64,000 nucleotides of DNA from Demequina rhizosphaerae (GTDB taxonomy: Bacteria > Actinomycetota > Actinomycetes > Actinomycetales > Demequinaceae): positions 248,001 to 312,000 of the forward strand of contig NZ_BBMC01000002.1 in the NCBI RefSeq assembly GCF_000971255.1, given 5' to 3'. Below are positions 1 through 8,869 of the stretch, in pieces. The stretch's first letter is position 1. Each line of letters starts with the position of its first letter. The notes beneath the pieces are model-generated. The model made no database searches. It saw nothing but the letters and a program-made list of their open reading frames with translations, and was not told where the DNA came from. The position numbers and the translations under genes are program-made.

Positions 1-324
1 CTTGACGTCGATGATCGCGCGCAGCGAGCGGCCGATGAGGCGGCTGATCTCGTGCGTGCGGCCGCCGATCTTGCCGCGGACGGACTCGCGGTCGTTGCGC
101 GTGTTGGTGGCGCGCGGGAGCATCGCGTACTCGGCGGTGACCCAGCCCTCGCCGGAGCCCTTCTTCCAGCGCGGCACGCCCTCGGTGAAGGACGCCGAGC
201 ACAGCACGCGCGTCCCGCCGAACGTGACGAGGCACGAGCCCTCGGCGTTGCGCTGGAAGCCCCGCTCGAAGGAGATGGGGCGGAGCTGGTCGGGGGTGCG
301 GCCGTCGGCGCGAGTCACAGTCAT
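1..324 (-). CDS. rph: Ribonuclease PH, 5' part (cut by the window edge)
   Basis: Phosphorolytic 3'-to-5' exoribonuclease that trims tRNA 3' ends. Only the first 108 codons are present; the rest lies left of the window. The N-terminus begins [19 protein letters not shown] and continues with the family segments [28 protein letters not shown] and [16 protein letters not shown], so the RNase PH fold is clear. The start is the ATG at 324. It lies downstream of the MBL-fold gene and murI on the same strand, the order murI–Rv1339–rphA known from Mycobacterium tuberculosis. The 153 bases separating it from the upstream gene hold copy 1 of a hairpin-capped repeat, so rph may be partly uncoupled from that operon. 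Confidence 0.95.
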   Translation of the reverse strand, partial: MTVTRADGRTPDQLRPISFERGFQRNAEGSCLVTFGGTRVLCSASFTEGVPRWKKGSGEGWVTAEYAMLPRATNTRNDRESVRGKIGGRTHEISRLIGRSLRAIIDVK

Positions 325-351
325 GGGGACGAGCCTATCCGCGCACGCCGG

Positions 352-476
352 GCGTCTCTCCACGCGGGCGAGGCACTCCCCCACCGGCGCGCGGGCGTGT
401 CGGCGGCGAGTCGCGTCCGCGCAACCCGGAACGCGGGGCCACGGACGGGCCTGCGTGGAGAGGTCCCCGGGGAGCC
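352..476. repeat. Hairpin-capped dispersed repeat, copy 1
   Basis: On the plus strand the left end reads cgtctctccacgcgggcgag, followed by gcactcccccac. The right end reads gcgtggagaggtccccgggg. The inner arms ctccacgc and gcgtggag are complementary, so the element can close on itself. A second copy with the same two ends but a different interior sits at about 21224–21336. Both copies begin within a few bases of the stop codon of a minus-strand gene and lie ahead of the next gene of the same group. I do not recognise the element as a known RNA or repeat family. Confidence 0.6.
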
Positions 477-477
477 G

Positions 478-1260
478 CTAAAGGACCACGGTGCGGCCCG
501 GGACCGCGAGCGAGACCGGTGCCCCGTACGCGACCGCCGCGAGCTCGAGCGTGGGCGCAGGGTCCACCCACGACGCCACGTGCGTCACCACGAGCTCGCC
601 CACCCCGGCGTCGCGCGCGAGCGTGCCCGCCTGCGTGCCGTTCATGTGCACGCCCTCGGGGTTGACGCGCGAGTGCGCCCAGCCGGCCTCCGCCAGCAGC
701 ACGTCGCAGTCGCGCGCGAGCGCGAGCACCTCGTCGCAGCGGTCGGTGTCGCCCGTGAAGACGAGCACCGCCTCGTCGTTCGCCGCGGACGGGCCGGCCA
801 CGCGGACCGCGTTCGCCGGGACGGGATGCCAGGCGCGCGCGAAGGTGAGCGTGAACGGGCCGACCTCGACCGCATCGTCCGCCTCGACGGGCATGAACGC
901 GAAGGGCTCGAGGTCCGTGCGGTCGCCGCCGCCGGCGATCTCGAGGATGCGGTCATCGAGGCCGGCCGGGCCGTACAGCGGCAGCGGCGGCAGCCCCGCG
1001 TCCTTGGCGGGGCCGTAGCGGCGCAGGACCGACAGCGCGGCGAGGTCGGCGCAGTGGTCGGGGTGGCCGTGGGAGACGACGACGGCGTCGACGCGCGCGG
1101 GGTCGCAATGGCGCTGGAGCGGGCCGATCGCGCCCGAGCCGAGGTCGAGGACGATGCGCCACGTGCGGCCGTCGGCGTCCTCCGCCTCGACGAGGTAGCA
1201 GGAGGCGGGCGACTCGGGCCCGGCGGTGGAGCCGGCCGAGCCGACGACGGTGAGCCTCAT
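478..1260 (-). CDS. MBL-fold metallohydrolase (Rv1339-like phosphodiesterase)
   Basis: Metallo-beta-lactamase-fold hydrolase of 260 residues, the same family and gene position as M. tuberculosis Rv1339, which has been described as an atypical cyclic-nucleotide phosphodiesterase. The metal site is visible: SHGHPDH at residues 63–69 gives the HxHxDH signature, and GDTD and VVTH further on supply later ligands. There is no signal peptide, so it is probably cytosolic. The ATG at 1260 overlaps the murI stop by four bases, so translation is coupled. Function is inferred from family and gene order; RNase Z-like or other phosphodiesterase activity is possible. Confidence 0.85.
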   Translation of the reverse strand: MRLTVVGSAGSTAGPESPASCYLVEAEDADGRTWRIVLDLGSGAIGPLQRHCDPARVDAVVVSHGHPDHCADLAALSVLRRYGPAKDAGLPPLPLYGPAGLDDRILEIAGGGDRTDLEPFAFMPVEADDAVEVGPFTLTFARAWHPVPANAVRVAGPSAANDEAVLVFTGDTDRCDEVLALARDCDVLLAEAGWAHSRVNPEGVHMNGTQAGTLARDAGVGELVVTHVASWVDPAPTLELAAVAYGAPVSLAVPGRTVVL

Positions 1261-2078
1261 GAGGCCGCTCCTACGGTGGGAAGGGGTTCGACCTGCGTCA
1301 CAACGGGGCCGAGGAAGCGCTGCGCGAGGGCCTCGAAGCGGTCGCGCGGGCCGGTGGCGTAGAACCGGTGGGTGGGCGGCGCGGACGCCGAGGTCTCGAG
1401 CCCGTTGGCGGCGAGCACGCGGTACACGTCGAGCGCGGTCTCGGACGCCGAGTCCACGAGGGTGACGTCGGGGCCCATGACGTAGCCGATCGCGCCTGCG
1501 AGCAGCGGGTAGTGCGTGCAGCCGAGGATGAGCGTGTCGACGCCGGCCTCCTGGAGGGGCTCGAGGTACTCGTGGGCGACGCGCAGGACCTCGGGGCCGG
1601 AGGTCTCCCCCGCCTCGACGAGCTCGACGAAGCGCGGGCACGCCTGGCTGGTCACCTGGATGTCCGGCGCGGCGGCAAGGGCGTCCTCGTACGCGCCGGA
1701 CGTCACGGTCGCGCGCGTGCCGATGACGCCCACGTGGCGCGTGCGCGACAGCGAGGCGGCGCGGCGGGCGGCCGGGATGATGACCTCGACGACCGGGACG
1801 CCGCGCTCCTTGGAGAAGCGCTCGCGCGCGTCGCGCAGGACCGCGGCGGAGGCGGTGTTGCACGCGATGACCAGGGTCTTGACCCCGTCCGCGACGAGCG
1901 CGTCCATGATGTCGAGCGCGTGGCGCCGGACGTCCGCGATGGGCAGCGGCCCGTAGGGGCCGTGGGCGGTGTCGCCCACGTAGTGCACGGACTCGTGCGG
2001 CATGGTGTCCATGATCGCGCGGGCGACGGTGAGGCCGCCCACGCCCGAGTCGAACACGCCGATCGGCGCGTCGTTCAT
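1257..2078 (-). CDS. murI: Glutamate racemase
   Basis: Converts L-glutamate to D-glutamate for peptidoglycan precursor synthesis. The protein has 273 residues, normal for the family. It starts [18 protein letters not shown] with the conserved acid/serine pair (D10, S11), and the two catalytic cysteines sit in VIACNTASA (C73) and [10 protein letters not shown] (C187). A longer open frame exists upstream, but the ATG at 2078 matches the family N-terminus and overlaps the DUF2017 stop by four bases. It belongs to the clpS–DUF2017–murI–MBL–rph group. Confidence 0.96.
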   Translation of the reverse strand: MNDAPIGVFDSGVGGLTVARAIMDTMPHESVHYVGDTAHGPYGPLPIADVRRHALDIMDALVADGVKTLVIACNTASAAVLRDARERFSKERGVPVVEVIIPAARRAASLSRTRHVGVIGTRATVTSGAYEDALAAAPDIQVTSQACPRFVELVEAGETSGPEVLRVAHEYLEPLQEAGVDTLILGCTHYPLLAGAIGYVMGPDVTLVDSASETALDVYRVLAANGLETSASAPPTHRFYATGPRDRFEALAQRFLGPVVTQVEPLPTVGAAS

Positions 2079-2707
2079 CGACTTCCTCCTAGCGTGAGCG
2101 ACACCAGGGACTCCTGGAGCCACGTGAGCGCGTCGTAGACCATGCCGAGCCACAGCCGCTCGGGGTCGATCCCCACCTCGGCGGGCGACGCCTGCTCGAG
2201 CGCCGCACTCGCGCGCGCGATCTCCTCGTGGAGCGTCTCGGCGTCCTCGTCGCGCTCGAGGCCGAGCCGGGATGCGAGGACGAGGCGGACGTCGGTGAGG
2301 GCGGCCGCGGTGGCCATGACGTCCTCGGCGGGCACCACCCACTCGCCGCCGTCGGCGCTCAACTCGTCCCAGATGCGGCGCAGCCGCGCGAGCTTGGACG
2401 CGCGCAGGTCGTCCTGGGTGAGGCGGCGGAACTCCTCGGCGACCTCGCGGTCCTCGGGCGCGGCGTTGGGCAGCAGGCGCAGCAGCGCCGGGTCGTCGGG
2501 CTCCGCCGGGGAGTCCGCGAGCGCGTCCAGGAAGGCGAGCGCCTCGGCGAGGTCCTCGCGATGCGGCAGACCCGAATGGCGCTCGGCGCCGAAGTCCTCG
2601 CCGCCGAGCAGCAGGCCGACGTCCGCGACGATGCGGGCGATCACGAGCCGCTCGTCCTCGTCGAGGGCGGCGACGGCGGCGCCGTCCCGCTCCGCGAATC
2701 CCCTCAC
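2075..2707 (-). CDS. DUF2017 family protein
   Basis: Protein of 210 residues of the actinobacterial DUF2017 family (Rv1332 in M. tuberculosis), found next to clpS. No biochemical role is established, but the constant link to the ClpS adaptor suggests a part in regulated proteolysis or the N-degron pathway. The start is a GTG ([15 protein letters not shown]) that overlaps the clpS stop in a GTGA. The protein is acidic and helical by composition, with no membrane segment or known catalytic motif. A run of open codons further upstream is only the shadow of clpS. Confidence 0.85.
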   Translation of the reverse strand: MRGFAERDGAAVAALDEDERLVIARIVADVGLLLGGEDFGAERHSGLPHREDLAEALAFLDALADSPAEPDDPALLRLLPNAAPEDREVAEEFRRLTQDDLRASKLARLRRIWDELSADGGEWVVPAEDVMATAAALTDVRLVLASRLGLERDEDAETLHEEIARASAALEQASPAEVGIDPERLWLGMVYDALTWLQESLVSLTLGGSR

Positions 2708-2991
2708 CTGGCGCTCCGCTCGAGCGTGGCCCAGAGCCCGTAGGAGTGCATCGCCTGCACGTGCACCTCCATCTGCTCGCGGCTGCCCGCGCTCAGGATC
2801 GAGCGGCCGTTCTCGTGGACCTCGCGCATCCGCGCCTCGGCCTCGTGGCGGGGCAGGTGGAAGTACTCCTGGAACACCCGCGTGACGTAGCTCATGAGGT
2901 TGACGGGATCGTTCCACACGATCGTCACCCAGGGATCACGCGCACGCGTGCCCACGCCCGCCTGCGCGTCGAGCTGCTCCCGGGTCCCCAT
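2704..2991 (-). CDS. clpS: ATP-dependent Clp protease adaptor ClpS
   Basis: Adaptor that binds N-degron substrates and delivers them to a ClpC/ClpA–ClpP protease in the cytosol. At 95 residues it has the usual length. The core [16 protein letters not shown] carries the conserved asparagine/aspartate of the substrate pocket, and the later segment [12 protein letters not shown] matches the family's helix with its histidine. It is the first gene of the tightly overlapping group leading to murI and rph and lies 36 bases after the DUF3039 gene on the same strand. Confidence 0.95.
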   Translation of the reverse strand: MGTREQLDAQAGVGTRARDPWVTIVWNDPVNLMSYVTRVFQEYFHLPRHEAEARMREVHENGRSILSAGSREQMEVHVQAMHSYGLWATLERSAR

Positions 2992-3027
2992 GGCTCAAGG
3001 GTAAGGCCGGGACCGGCCGGAACGGCG

Positions 3028-3306
3028 TTACTCGCCGTCGTCGTCCGAGCCGAACGCGGCGTCGAGGATCTCCTTGCACGCCGGGCACACCGGGAAGCGG
3101 TTCGGGTCGCGCCCGGGGACCCACACCTTGCCGCACAGCGCGATGACGGGCTCGCCCGACATCGCCGACTCGAGGATCTTCTCCTTCTTGACGTAGTGCG
3201 CGAAGCGCTCGGCGTCGCCGGGCTCCACCAGCTCCTTGGTGTCGGTCCGCTCGATCGTCGCGGTGCCGCCCTGGGGCTGCGTCATCGGCTCAAGGGTCTC
3301 GCTCAT
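3028..3306 (-). CDS. DUF3039 domain protein
   Basis: Small actinobacterial protein of unknown function, 92 residues from the ATG at 3306; an in-frame ATG at 3315 would add three residues. It shows the DUF3039 hallmarks: GGTATIERTD near the N-terminus, FAHYVKKEKILES in the middle, then ALCGKVWVPGRDP and VCPACKEI. The CxxC pair plus the earlier cysteine suggests a zinc-ribbon-like fold. It is the gene immediately upstream of clpS, but a 36-base gap leaves operon membership open. Confidence 0.85.
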   Translation of the reverse strand: MSETLEPMTQPQGGTATIERTDTKELVEPGDAERFAHYVKKEKILESAMSGEPVIALCGKVWVPGRDPNRFPVCPACKEILDAAFGSDDDGE

Positions 3307-3370
3307 GCGGACCATGGTACGCGCGCCGCCCGCGCCCGGACATGCCCCCGGGGACGATGCGGCGGGTGGC

Positions 3371-4960
3371 TCAGGCGACGGCGGCGAGCAGGCGTCCCGA
3401 CCGGCGGTCGTAGAGCGCGCCCGCGAGGCGCAGCGCGCCGATGTAGCCGCCGATGCCGGACACGAGGCCCGCCGCGCACGCGAGCCACCCCCATGCCGGC
3501 GCGAGAGTGAGCGAGAGCACGAACGGGATCACCACGAACGGCACGAGCCCCATCGCGACGAGCGAGGAGGCCAGCTGCGCGGCGAGGCCCGCGCCCACCG
3601 CCCCGACCTCGGCACCGAACGGGCTGGCGCCCGGCGCGGGCGCGCGGTACGGGAGCAGCACCGCGCTCACCGCCGCGACGGCGAGGCTGAGGCCGAGCAC
3701 GCCGACGCACGCACCGAGCAGCCCCGGCGCGTCCTGCCAGCGGCCCGTCCACAGCACGGTGCCGGCGGCGGCGGCGAGCACCACCGGCAGCGCCCACCCG
3801 GCGGCCGCCGCGAGGCGCCCGCCCATGACCTCGCGGCCGAGCCGCCCGGACACCACGTCGAGCCACAGCCCCGTCGAGTCGAAGGCGACGTCGTTGTGCC
3901 GCCCCCACCCGATGGTCGCGGCGAGCATGAGCGGCACCACGTAGGCCCAGCGGCGGTCGAGGTCGAACACCGGCATGACGAGCGCGAAGAAGAAGGCCGG
4001 CAGCAGCAGCACGCCCGCGAGCGAGGCCAGGTAGCGCGGGTCCGACGTCCACGCCCGCGCGAGCCTCGCGTGGACCGCGGCCGAGGCCGGGTCGCGCGGC
4101 GTCGCGAGCGTGCGGGTCGGGTCGAGCACGCGGTCGTGGTGACGCCGGGCCCCGCCGCCGCGCCCGAGCGGGGCGACCAGGCTGCGCGCGACGTTCTGCT
4201 GCCACACGGCGAGCAGCGCGAGCGCCCAGCCCGCCTGGACCGCGAGCCGCCAGGCGGCGCCGAGCCAGTCGCCGTCGGCCGCCGCGCGCGGCGCCGCGGC
4301 CCCGGCCCCAAGCGGCGAGTCCGCGAGGCGGCTCAGCAGGATCTCGACGTCCTCGCCCACCACGGCCGTGAGCCCGTCGCGGAAGAGCACGAGCGCGACC
4401 GGCGCGATCGCGGCGAGCCCCACGACCATCGCGGTCGCGGTCGCGAGCTTGGCGCGGCGCGAGGACAGCAGGCGGGCGGCCCAGGCCGCGCTCACGCGCG
4501 CGCCCATCACCATCGACGCGAGCATGAGCGCGAGGCCCACGAGCGCGACGAGCAGCACGCCGGCGCCCTCGCCGCGCCACGACAGCCCGAGGATCGCGAG
4601 CAGCAGCGCGAAGAAGAGCGCGGGCAGCGTGAGGAAGGCCGCGACGACGAGGCCCGGCATGATCGTGCGGGCGGGGATCCCGAGCGAGCGGAAGCGCGCC
4701 GGCTCGAGGGTGTCGTCGAGGCCGGACACCACGAGCGGCACCGTCGCCCAGCCCAGCGAGAGGACCGCGGTGAGCGCGACCAGCGCATCGGCCCGCAGGC
4801 CGGCGTCCTGGCCCGCGAGCGCCGCCTGCGCGATGAGCACGGTGGGCAGCATCGCGAGCGCCCACAGCAGCCCGAGCCCCAGCACGACGGCGCGCCACCA
4901 GTCGCGCCGCAGCAGGTGGCGCGTGGTGCGCAGGCGGATGCCTACGACTGTCGCAACCAC
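3371..4960 (-). CDS. ABC-type exporter permease (multi-pass membrane protein)
   Basis: Integral membrane protein of 529 residues with about a dozen hydrophobic stretches, beginning VVATVVGIRLRTTRHLLRR. It pairs with the ATPase encoded immediately upstream: its GTG start at 4960 lies inside the last codons of the ATPase gene (19-base overlap), so the two are translationally coupled. The size and pairing resemble ABC-2 type transporters in which one permease partners a CcmA-like ATPase. Substrate unknown. The open frame extends far upstream of the chosen start, but that part is in the shadow of the ATPase. Confidence 0.85.
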   Translation of the reverse strand: MVATVVGIRLRTTRHLLRRDWWRAVVLGLGLLWALAMLPTVLIAQAALAGQDAGLRADALVALTAVLSLGWATVPLVVSGLDDTLEPARFRSLGIPARTIMPGLVVAAFLTLPALFFALLLAILGLSWRGEGAGVLLVALVGLALMLASMVMGARVSAAWAARLLSSRRAKLATATAMVVGLAAIAPVALVLFRDGLTAVVGEDVEILLSRLADSPLGAGAAAPRAAADGDWLGAAWRLAVQAGWALALLAVWQQNVARSLVAPLGRGGGARRHHDRVLDPTRTLATPRDPASAAVHARLARAWTSDPRYLASLAGVLLLPAFFFALVMPVFDLDRRWAYVVPLMLAATIGWGRHNDVAFDSTGLWLDVVSGRLGREVMGGRLAAAAGWALPVVLAAAAGTVLWTGRWQDAPGLLGACVGVLGLSLAVAAVSAVLLPYRAPAPGASPFGAEVGAVGAGLAAQLASSLVAMGLVPFVVIPFVLSLTLAPAWGWLACAAGLVSGIGGYIGALRLAGALYDRRSGRLLAAVA

Positions 4961-5703
4961 GTGAGCTCCCGCTGGTCGCGGACGTCCCCGACGAGCGCGA
5001 CGAAGCGCTCCTCGAGGTCCCCTCCCCCGCGCACGTCGCCCAGCGGGCCGGCGTCGAGCACGCGGCCGGCGCCGACGACGGCGACGTGGTCGCACAGCCG
5101 CTCGACGAGCGCCATGACGTGCGAGGACATCACCACGGTGCCGCCGGACTCGACGAAGGCCGCGAGGATGCGCCGGATCGCGCCCGCGGAGACCGGGTCG
5201 ACGGCCTCGAAGGGCTCGTCGAGCACGAGCACGCGGGGCGCGTGGACGAGCGCGCACGCGAGCCCGACCTTCTTGGTCATGCCCGCCGAGTAGTCCATGA
5301 CGAGCACCGAGCCGGCGTCCTCGAGGTCGAGCGCGGCCAGCAGGTCGTCGCGGCGGGCGCGCACGGTGTCGCGGTCGAGACCGCGCAGGCGGCCGGCGTA
5401 CGAGATGAGCTCGGCGCCCGTGAGCCGGTCGAACGTGTGGAGCCCGTCGGGCAGCACGCCGAGCAGCGGCTTGGCCGCCTCGGGCGCGGACCACAGGTCG
5501 ACGCCCAGCACCGCGACCGAGCCCGCGTCGGGCTCGAGCAGCCCGGTCGCCATCGACAGGGTGGTGGTCTTGCCGGCGCCGTTGGGCCCCACGACGCCGT
5601 AGAAGGACCCCGCCGGGATGTCGAGGTCGACGCGGTCGACCGCCAGCGTGGAGCCGAAGCGCTTGGTGAGCCCTCGCAGGGCCAGCGCGGGGACGGTGGT
5701 CAC
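4942..5703 (-). CDS. ABC transporter ATP-binding protein (CcmA-like)
   Basis: Cytosolic ATPase of 253 residues that drives the permease downstream. The Walker A motif reads VGPNGAGKTTTL, Walker B is VLVLDEP, the H-loop is in MSSHVMAL, and the ABC signature is the variant YSAGMTKK, common in the CcmA/ABC-2 exporter branch instead of LSGGQ. The start is a GTG at 5703. It is the first gene of a two-gene operon. An upstream intergenic region of 138 bases separates it from the divergent dioxygenase gene. Substrate cannot be told from sequence. Confidence 0.92.
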   Translation of the reverse strand: MTTVPALALRGLTKRFGSTLAVDRVDLDIPAGSFYGVVGPNGAGKTTTLSMATGLLEPDAGSVAVLGVDLWSAPEAAKPLLGVLPDGLHTFDRLTGAELISYAGRLRGLDRDTVRARRDDLLAALDLEDAGSVLVMDYSAGMTKKVGLACALVHAPRVLVLDEPFEAVDPVSAGAIRRILAAFVESGGTVVMSSHVMALVERLCDHVAVVGAGRVLDAGPLGDVRGGGDLEERFVALVGDVRDQRELTWLRQS

Positions 5704-5787
5704 CCCGTCAGCGTATCGCCGTGCTTCCAGGCGCGTTGCCTGAGCGGTGACGCGGCGGCGGCGGCAGGGGCGGGAATGCCGGCCGAT

Positions 5788-5812
5788 GCAATATAGTTAA
5801 CGCTACAACCAA
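5788..5812 (+). promoter_or_regulatory. AT-rich promoter region of the CatE-like gene
   Basis: A run of about 25 bases (gatgcaatatagttaacg and onwards) is strikingly AT-rich against its surroundings. It contains TATAGT as a good -10 box and the hexamer palindrome gttaac directly after it, a plausible repressor-binding position. No convincing -35 box is seen. Confidence 0.5.
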
Positions 5813-5841
5813 AGTGGCCACGAACGACGCGAGGAGAGCGC

Positions 5842-6711
5842 ATGAGCCCGTCACAGCAGGACCGGATCGCGGCGGACACCCGGATGGGACCCGTCGAGCT
5901 GCGGGTCGACGACCTGGGCACGATGCTCGCGTACTACCGGGACGTCCTCGCGCTCGAGCAGATCCGCGTCGACGGCGACCGGCACGTGCTGGGCCGCGGC
6001 GGCGTCGCGACCGTGGTCCTCACCCCCACCCGCGGCCTGCCGCGCTTCGACCGCCGCGGCGCGGGCCTGTTCCACACCGCTGTGCTGTTCGACTCGCGCG
6101 AGGGCCTCGCCGCCGCGGTGCTGCGCGTCGCCCAGGCCGCGCCCGGCTCGTACACCGGCGCCGCCGACCACCTCGTGAGCGAGGCGTTCTACTTCGACGA
6201 CCCCGAGGGCAACGGCGTCGAGCTCTACTTCGACCGCCCGCGCACCGCGTGGGCGCGCGACGCCGCCGGGCGCCCCCTCATGGGCACCGAGCACCTCGAC
6301 GTCAACGGCTTCCTCCGCACGCACCTCACCGAGGAGGAGGCGAAGGCGCCGGCCGTCGCCGCGAGCGTGGGCCACGTCCACCTCCAGGTGGGCGACATCC
6401 CTACCGCCAAGGACTTCTACGTGGGCACGCTCGGCTTCGACGAGGTGCTCGACATGGGCTCGGCGCTCTTCGTGTCGGCCGGCGGGTACCACCACCACGT
6501 CGGGCTCAACACGTGGAACTCGCGCGGTGCGGGCCCGCGCGCCGCCTCGCTCGGGCTCGGGACCATGGACATCGTGCTGCCGACGGCGGACGACCTGGGC
6601 GCGCTCCGCGAGCGCCTCGCCCACCGCGGCACGCCGGTCGAGGACGACGGCCGGACGGTCGCCGTGCGGGACCCGTGGGGCTCCGAGATCCGCATGACCG
6701 TCGGCGGCTGA
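5842..6711 (+). CDS. VOC-family ring-cleavage dioxygenase (CatE-like)
   Basis: Vicinal-oxygen-chelate protein of 289 residues built from two repeats, like Bacillus CatE (catechol/quinone 2,3-dioxygenase). Candidate metal ligands are H78 (LFHTAVLF) and E127 (GVELYFD) in the first half and H178/H180 (GHVHLQV) and H217–219 (YHHHVGL) in the second. A good ribosome site, gaggagag, precedes the ATG. Upstream lies an AT-rich island with TATAGT (5792–5797) followed by ttaacgctacaac, which is unusual in this DNA and likely contains the promoter and a regulator site. In relatives such genes respond to quinones via MarR-type repressors; that is inference here. Confidence 0.85.
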   Translation: MSPSQQDRIAADTRMGPVELRVDDLGTMLAYYRDVLALEQIRVDGDRHVLGRGGVATVVLTPTRGLPRFDRRGAGLFHTAVLFDSREGLAAAVLRVAQAAPGSYTGAADHLVSEAFYFDDPEGNGVELYFDRPRTAWARDAAGRPLMGTEHLDVNGFLRTHLTEEEAKAPAVAASVGHVHLQVGDIPTAKDFYVGTLGFDEVLDMGSALFVSAGGYHHHVGLNTWNSRGAGPRAASLGLGTMDIVLPTADDLGALRERLAHRGTPVEDDGRTVAVRDPWGSEIRMTVGG

Positions 6712-6775
6712 CACGCGCCGCAGACATCGTCATCCCTGCTTGACCGTCGATCGGGCGCGCCCCCGTGACACCTAA

Positions 6776-6791
6776 CCTACGGTCGCGTAGG
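6776..6791. promoter_or_regulatory. Palindromic operator upstream of the desaturase gene
   Basis: CCTACG-gtcg-CGTAGG forms perfect 6-base arms around a 4-base centre, 73 bases before the desaturase start. The sequence has the size and symmetry of a TetR-type operator. No regulator gene is adjacent, so control would be in trans. Confidence 0.55.
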
Positions 6792-6863
6792 GTGGCGGCA
6801 TCGACGGCACGGTCGCCCGTGCTCGACTCGGCTGAGAAGTCCCCGCACGAGCCCTGGAGACCC

Positions 6864-7937
6864 ATGACAGACGCGCCGCGCCTGCCCGCATCGTTCCCCC
6901 TCAACCGCATGACCTCGTCGTTCGCCGAGCTGTCCGCGACCATCCGCGACACCGGGCTCATGCGCCGCGCATACGGCTTCTACGCCGGCTTCGGGGCCGC
7001 GCTCGCGCTCGCGCTCGGCGGCCTCGTCACGGGCTTCGTGCTGCTCGGCGACTCGTGGTTCCAGCTGCTCATCGCGGCCGGCCTCGGCATCGTGCTCACG
7101 CAGGTCGCGTTCCTCGGGCACGAGGCGTCGCACCGGACCGTGCTCGCGTCCGGCCCCGCGAACGACCGCCTCGGCCGGTTCCTCTCCACGCTCGTGGTGG
7201 GCATCAGCCACCAGTGGTGGATGACCAAGCACACGCGCCACCACGGCAACCCCAACCGCGTCGGCAAGGACCCCGACATCGAGCGCGACACCATCTCCTT
7301 CCTCGAGGACGATGCGGCGCGCGCCCGCGGTCCGCTGCGCTGGATCACGCGGCGCCAGGGCTGGCTGTTCTTCCCGCTGCTCACGCTCGAGGGGCTCAAC
7401 CTCCACTACCGCTCGATCGCGTCGCTCATCACGGGCGGCACGCGCCGCCAGCGGTGGACGGAGCTGCCCGCGATCGCGCTGCACTTCGGGCTCTACCTCG
7501 TGCCGGTCTTCCTGGTCCTGCCGCTCGGCATGGCGTTCGCGTTCGTGGGCGTGCAGATGGCGGTGTTCGGCGTGTACATGGGCGCCTCGTTCGCGCCCAA
7601 CCACAAGGGCATGGCGATCGTCGGCCGCGACGAGCGCCTGGACTTCCTGTCGAAGCAGGTCCTCACCAGCCGCAACATCCGCGGCGGGTGGGCGATGTCG
7701 ATCCTCATGGGCGGGCTCAACTTCCAGATCGAGCACCACCTGTTCCCGTCGATGGCGCGGCCGCACCTGGGCCGCGCGCGGGAGATCGTGCGCGAGCACT
7801 GCGCGACGCTCGGGATCCCCTACACGGAGACCACGCTGCTCGAGTCCTACGGGATCGTGATCGCGTACCTCAACCGCGTGGGGCTCGCGGCGCGCGACCC
7901 GTTCGACTGCCCCGAGCGCGTCGCGATGGGGCGCTGA
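6864..7937 (+). CDS. Membrane fatty-acid desaturase
   Basis: Di-iron acyl desaturase of 357 residues that introduces a double bond into membrane acyl chains. The three histidine boxes are complete: HEASH (86–90), HTRHH (123–127) and QIEHH (288–292), the last with the glutamine typical of front-end/acyl-lipid (DesA3-type) enzymes. Hydrophobic segments lie between boxes one and two and in the middle of the protein. The ATG at 6864 follows a ggaga ribosome site; an in-frame ATG 99 bases upstream lacks support. A palindromic operator (6776–6791) lies upstream. No electron-donor reductase is encoded next to it. Confidence 0.92.
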   Translation: MTDAPRLPASFPLNRMTSSFAELSATIRDTGLMRRAYGFYAGFGAALALALGGLVTGFVLLGDSWFQLLIAAGLGIVLTQVAFLGHEASHRTVLASGPANDRLGRFLSTLVVGISHQWWMTKHTRHHGNPNRVGKDPDIERDTISFLEDDAARARGPLRWITRRQGWLFFPLLTLEGLNLHYRSIASLITGGTRRQRWTELPAIALHFGLYLVPVFLVLPLGMAFAFVGVQMAVFGVYMGASFAPNHKGMAIVGRDERLDFLSKQVLTSRNIRGGWAMSILMGGLNFQIEHHLFPSMARPHLGRAREIVREHCATLGIPYTETTLLESYGIVIAYLNRVGLAARDPFDCPERVAMGR

Positions 7938-7947
7938 CCGGGAGCGG

Positions 7948-8811
7948 TCAGCGGCTGGACGCGGAGGCGAAGTCGGCCTCCGCGTTGGCGACCACGGGCT
8001 CGGGCTCCTCGACGAGGGCCTCGGCGCCCGCCGCATCGGCCCGGGAGAACCTGCCGGCGACGTAGGCGTACGCGAAGCCGATGACGATCGCGCCGCCCAC
8101 GAGGTTGCCCAGGCCCACGAAGGTCATGTTGGTGGCGAAGTCGCCCCACGTCACGTCGCCGCCGCTCAGCAGGCCGATCGCGAACGTGGTCATGTTCGCC
8201 ACGACGTGCTCGAAGCCGGAGGCGATGAAGGCGAGCACGCCCCAGAAGATGATGACGGCCTTGGCGACCTCGTTCTTGAGGCGCGCGGCGGCCCAGATCG
8301 CGACGCAGACGAGGACGTTGCACATGACGCCGCGCCAGAACAGCTCGGCGGGCGTGTGCGCGATCTTGCCGGCGAGCGTGTCGACGGCGAACTCCCCCGC
8401 CGGCCCGTGCCCGAGGATGCCGGTCTGGATGATCACCCAGGCGAACGCGAAGGCGCCGAGCATGTTGGCGAAGAAGATCCCCAGCAGCACCCCGCCGGCG
8501 CGGAGCCACGAGATGGTGCGCCGCACGGCGCCGAGCGGGAGGATCATCATCGCGCTCGTCGCGAGCTCCGAGCCCGCGAAGACGACGATGGTGAGCGCCG
8601 CGGCGAAGACGCTGCCCGCGACGAGCTTCTCGAACGGGTTGCCGTCGACGTGCAGCGGGCCCGCGGCCGACCACATGAGGACGTCTCCGATGCCGATCCA
8701 CATGCCGGCGAGCATCGCGGACACCACGAGCCGCAGCGGGGTGCGCGACAGCGTCGCCTTGGCGTGCGCGGCCTTCGCGTGGACGTCGACGGTTTCGGGG
8801 AGAGTCAGCAC
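7948..8811 (-). CDS. Formate/nitrite transporter (FNT) family channel
   Basis: Membrane channel of 287 residues with about six transmembrane segments, in the FocA/NirC family that moves formate, nitrite or related small anions. The family segment with the pore histidine is present as SGFEHVVANM, along with FANMLGAFAFAWV and the small-residue loop FAGSELATSAMM. The start is a GTG at 8811. It is encoded alone, convergent with the desaturase. Because the window also encodes pyruvate formate-lyase about 34 kb away, formate export is an attractive but unproven role; nitrite transport is the alternative. Confidence 0.9.
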   Translation of the reverse strand: MLTLPETVDVHAKAAHAKATLSRTPLRLVVSAMLAGMWIGIGDVLMWSAAGPLHVDGNPFEKLVAGSVFAAALTIVVFAGSELATSAMMILPLGAVRRTISWLRAGGVLLGIFFANMLGAFAFAWVIIQTGILGHGPAGEFAVDTLAGKIAHTPAELFWRGVMCNVLVCVAIWAAARLKNEVAKAVIIFWGVLAFIASGFEHVVANMTTFAIGLLSGGDVTWGDFATNMTFVGLGNLVGGAIVIGFAYAYVAGRFSRADAAGAEALVEEPEPVVANAEADFASASSR

Positions 8812-8869
8812 GCGTCCACGGTAAGCGCGGCATCGGCGTCGGAGCAGGTACGGAGGTCCCGGCGCGCGC

